Of a DNA stretch of 64,000 nucleotides, positions 62,124 to 64,000 are shown in pieces. The stretch lies in the NCBI GenBank assembly GCA_963786225.1, contig CAWAYQ010000016.1, positions 186,001-250,000 on the forward strand, in the 5' to 3' direction. The stretch is from Flaviflagellibacter sp963786225 (GTDB lineage Bacteria > Pseudomonadota > Alphaproteobacteria > Rhizobiales > Methylopilaceae). Positions within the stretch are counted from its first letter, which is position 1. Every line of letters starts with the position of its first letter. Under the pieces are notes generated by a model. That model was not told where the DNA came from. It ran no database searches and was given only the letters and a program-made list of their open reading frames with translations. A program made the position numbers and the translations under genes.

Positions 62124-62199
62124 GCTCCCTTCGTCTAGCGGTCCAGGACGTCGCCCTCTCACGGCGAAAACAGGGGTTCGATTCCCCTAGGGAGCGCCA
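62124..62199 (+). tRNA. tRNA-Glu (anticodon CTC)
   Basis: Acceptor GCTCCCT / AGGGAGC (62124-62130 with 62189-62195), anticodon loop CTCTCAC giving CTC, T arm CAGGGG-TTCGATT-CCCCT and an encoded CCA (62197-62199). Full cloverleaf. The accessory genes that follow make its 3' end a possible integration site. Confidence 0.9.
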
Positions 62200-62204
62200 A
62201 TCAC

Positions 62205-62324
62205 TTAGGGGCTGTTCTTCTCAGCGGTCGGAGGTGGTTGTGGCGGCGGCGTGTCCTGTGCCACTGCTCCCGACAGGCGGAGCGCCACAAGACTTCCCGC
62301 GATTACGGCACCCCATTTCCCCAT
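62205..62324 (-). CDS. Tiny exported Pro-rich protein, 39 aa
   Basis: MGKWGAVIAGSLVALRLSGA ... VAQDTPPPQPPP: a signal-peptide-like start and a Pro-rich tail. Many Rhizobiales carry such peptides. No strong ribosome binding site. It may be a chance ORF. Confidence 0.35.
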   Translation of the reverse strand: MGKWGAVIAGSLVALRLSGAVAQDTPPPQPPPTAEKNSP

Positions 62325-62431
62325 ACGGGAAAGCTAAGCACGCTCCGCCATCCACAGTCGAGACTGCGCGTTGCGGAGCGGACGGGATGTGGAAAGCTTC
62401 GCATTAAGGCCCGTTTGGCTAGGGTCGGGAC

Positions 62432-62956
62432 TCAATCAAATGCGGCTGGACCGACTACGCCTTTGGAGCGGAGTACTTCGCTGACAAAGGCGTCCTTCGC
62501 GGCCCTGTAGTCACGCATCGGCCTGTGGTCGAAGCAGGCCTTGAGCGCGTTGTAGCGGAGCACGAGCGCCGGGTCGTCGCACAAAGCTTGGACGAACAGG
62601 TGGAACACGTCGAACCCACCGCCCTTGGCGGTCAGTTGGATGCCGAGATGGGGCGAACGGCCGCCGTCCTCGAACGCAGCGAAGTCGGCTGTTCGTGTCG
62701 AACCGCCATTGCGGGCGAACGACGCCTCGAGGCGCGCCTCTACCAGCGCGAAGTCGTCGCGGTCGACCCGCACCACGATGTCGAGATCACCTTTCGTCAA
62801 GCAGCCAGGGACGGCAGTCGCGCCGACATGGAGCACGGTAGCCGAGGCGGGTAGCAAAGGCTCAAGCTCCCGCGTGACCAGTTTAAACAACGCTTCGGCG
62901 GCGCTTCGCGCTCTTTCTGTGTCTTCCGCAATCCGGAATGTCATGTCGTCGGCCAT
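62432..62956 (-). CDS. GrpB family nucleotidyltransferase-like protein
   Basis: 174 residues of the GrpB/UPF0157 family: VLHVGATAVPGCLTKGDLDI (about 42-61, with the G-S/T-x-x-V-x-G-x-x-x-K-x-D-x-D core) and FHLFVQALCDD (about 118-128), YNALKACFDHRPMRDYRAAK. The nucleotidyltransferase fold is kept; substrate unknown. Start MADDMTF at 62956 with AGGAGA upstream. Confidence 0.85.
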   Translation of the reverse strand: MADDMTFRIAEDTERARSAAEALFKLVTRELEPLLPASATVLHVGATAVPGCLTKGDLDIVVRVDRDDFALVEARLEASFARNGGSTRTADFAAFEDGGRSPHLGIQLTAKGGGFDVFHLFVQALCDDPALVLRYNALKACFDHRPMRDYRAAKDAFVSEVLRSKGVVGPAAFD

Positions 62957-63200
62957 CGGGTTCTCCTTGTCCCGCTGCCAAGATCCGCACAAGTAAAGCG
63001 ACGTCGGCCGCCCGGAGCGCCTGGCCGACGCAGCGAGCGTCCCAGAGCAGCCGCCGCGGTGTGGCTGATCATCTCAAACACTTCTTCCCGCGACATGATT
63101 CGCTTCGACATATTGGTACTCGGCAAGGACAAAGGCGGCGCTGTCAGCGGCGAAGGCGCGCGGGACAAAGCTCGGAGGGCATCGCGGCGTTGTGCCCTCT

Positions 63201-63420
63201 TATGATGCCAGGGCGGGCCGGAAGGGCCACGCAAGCGGCCCGTTCAGGAGCCCGCGCGGCGGACCTGGAGCCCATCCTGCGAGAGCTGCAGGGGGCAGGA
63301 GTGACGTCGGCAGGCGCCATTGCTCGCGCCTTGACCGAGCGGGGCATCCCCACGGCACGAGGCGGGACCATTTGGTCGCCCATGCAGGTGTCCCGTGTGC
63401 TGACCAAGCTCGACGCCTGA
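63201..63420 (+). pseudogene. C-terminal remnant of a serine recombinase/resolvase
   Basis: The segment RAADLEPILRELQGAGVTSA followed by GAIARALTERGIPTARGGTI and WSPMQVSRVLTKLDA is the C-terminal DNA-binding helix-turn-helix of small serine recombinases. The catalytic domain (with its Ser) is missing upstream, where no continuing frame is found. Truncated relic near a tRNA gene. Confidence 0.65.
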
Positions 63421-63652
63421 ACGGGCGCTCCCACCGCGCGTTGCCATCAAACAGCGGTCTCGTCGGGAGGGAACCGCTGCCTTGCGGTCGAGGCCATTCA
63501 CCCCGTGAGGCGTATCTGAGTATCCCGAATTGCCTCTCGTCCGAATTGTCGTATCAGCGTTCTATCTATAGGGGCAAAAAGCAGTAGGATGCATCCTATC
63601 CGAGCATGGGCGTCGTCGCCCTGCGCTGCGGGACATCGGAGGAGGGAACCTG
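63421..63652. promoter_or_regulatory. Upstream region of the last gene, with a 14-bp palindrome
   Basis: TAGGATGCATCCTA (63585-63598) is a perfect palindrome 55 bases before the start codon at 63653. It may be an operator. A TCTATCTATA stretch at 63560 could hold a -10 element. No gene found in this stretch. Confidence 0.45.
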
Positions 63653-64000
63653 ATGAGCGAACCCCAGTCTGTGGTAATCGAACTCACGGCCGAAACGGCA
63701 GCCAAAATTGCCACCGGTCTTGAGGCGCTGCCGGAACTGCGTGATCGCCAAGTGTATGAGCAGGAAGAGCGAAACCGGCAAGCTACCGCGTTGCGGGCCG
63801 AGATCGTGAAGCTGACGGCGCCGCTGCTCGCGCTCGATCGTCAGGTTCAGATGAAGGCGATGTCGGAGCAGGAGCGGTCGACGATCCGGCACGCCTGGAG
63901 CACCCCGATCGACGTGGCCTCACTGGCGGGCACCTTCGACTGGCCGACGGACATCAAACTCAACGACCTGGAACGCGACCAGCGCGACCTCCCCATCGGG
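63653..64000 (+). CDS. Unknown protein, truncated by window edge
   Basis: At least 116 residues from MSEPQSVVIELTAETAAKIA; a helical, charged first half (ELRDRQVYEQEERNRQATAL) and then SEQERSTIRHAWSTPIDVAS. Strong ribosome binding site GGAGGAGGG. Family not recognised; could be part of a phage- or plasmid-like module since it follows the recombinase remnant. Confidence 0.6.
   Translation, partial: MSEPQSVVIELTAETAAKIATGLEALPELRDRQVYEQEERNRQATALRAEIVKLTAPLLALDRQVQMKAMSEQERSTIRHAWSTPIDVASLAGTFDWPTDIKLNDLERDQRDLPIG

Noticed and set aside
62941..63111. Minus-strand ORF beginning MSKRIMSREEVFEMISHTAA
   Set aside because: The start looks natural, but it overlaps the GrpB gene start, has no ribosome binding site and quickly turns Arg/Pro-rich. 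Possibly a broken gene start; not supported enough to list.

Overview
This is GC-rich chromosomal DNA from an alphaproteobacterium, most likely of the order Hyphomicrobiales (Rhizobiales). Evidence for this placement: DUF1013/TrcR, DUF1465/RcdA and DUF2852 proteins, a zapA-6S RNA-5-FCL neighbourhood, a serC leader RNA motif, TTAA-N7-TTAA CtrA-type boxes, and an opgG-opgH pair. Genus cannot be decided by reading.

Layout. 1-6.9 kb: 3' truncated ABC exporter, rpmE, cell-cycle regulators rcdA and trcR, small DUF1192 and DUF465 proteins, suhB-like phosphatase, Sel1-repeat protein and ThiE-like protein. 7-16.7 kb: a looser region of P-loop protein, tandem Crp/Fnr paralogues, two related small exported proteins, transglutaminase-like protein, DUF899, ABC-F ATPase, gene fragments and a GNAT enzyme. 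16.7-22.4 kb: minus-strand central carbon operon tkt-gap-pgk-fba plus a small coupled ORF. 22.6-27 kb: DUF4164-zapA-6S RNA, TauE-like transporter, 5-FCL, TIGR00282 phosphoesterase, yebC. 27-31.2 kb: hxlR/azoR divergent pair and ruvCAB-ybgC. 31.2-34.4 kb: repeats around a DUF559 endonuclease gene, serine protease, TetR regulator with two matching operators, DUF2852. 34.6-40.7 kb: tolQRAB-pal-cpoB. 40.8-50.2 kb: VOC protein, opgGH, tilS, ftsH, maa-like, glmM. 50.4-54.2 kb: broken outer membrane protein gene and serC-serA with leader RNA. 54.3-62.1 kb: Hsp70-like, DMT transporter, purA, a membrane protein, rpoH, rluD, DUF6476. 62.1-64 kb: tRNA-Glu followed by an accessory-looking segment (GrpB-like protein, serine-recombinase tail, unknown truncated gene).

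Two features cut across the window. First, about a dozen copies of CT-rich, two-armed palindromic elements sit almost always at gene 3' ends; some carry nested palindrome pairs inside hairpin loops, and one pair of inverted arms brackets a DUF559 (Vsr-like fold) endonuclease gene. This is the best candidate for an undescribed system. Second, several otherwise well conserved genes (pgk, tolA, a small ORF at 10.6 kb and the outer membrane protein at 50.4 kb) are broken by single-base frame changes; at least pgk and tolA look like sequencing or assembly errors rather than biology.

An unannotated sRNA candidate with a CtrA box and intrinsic terminator lies upstream of rcdA (2181-2272, minus strand).
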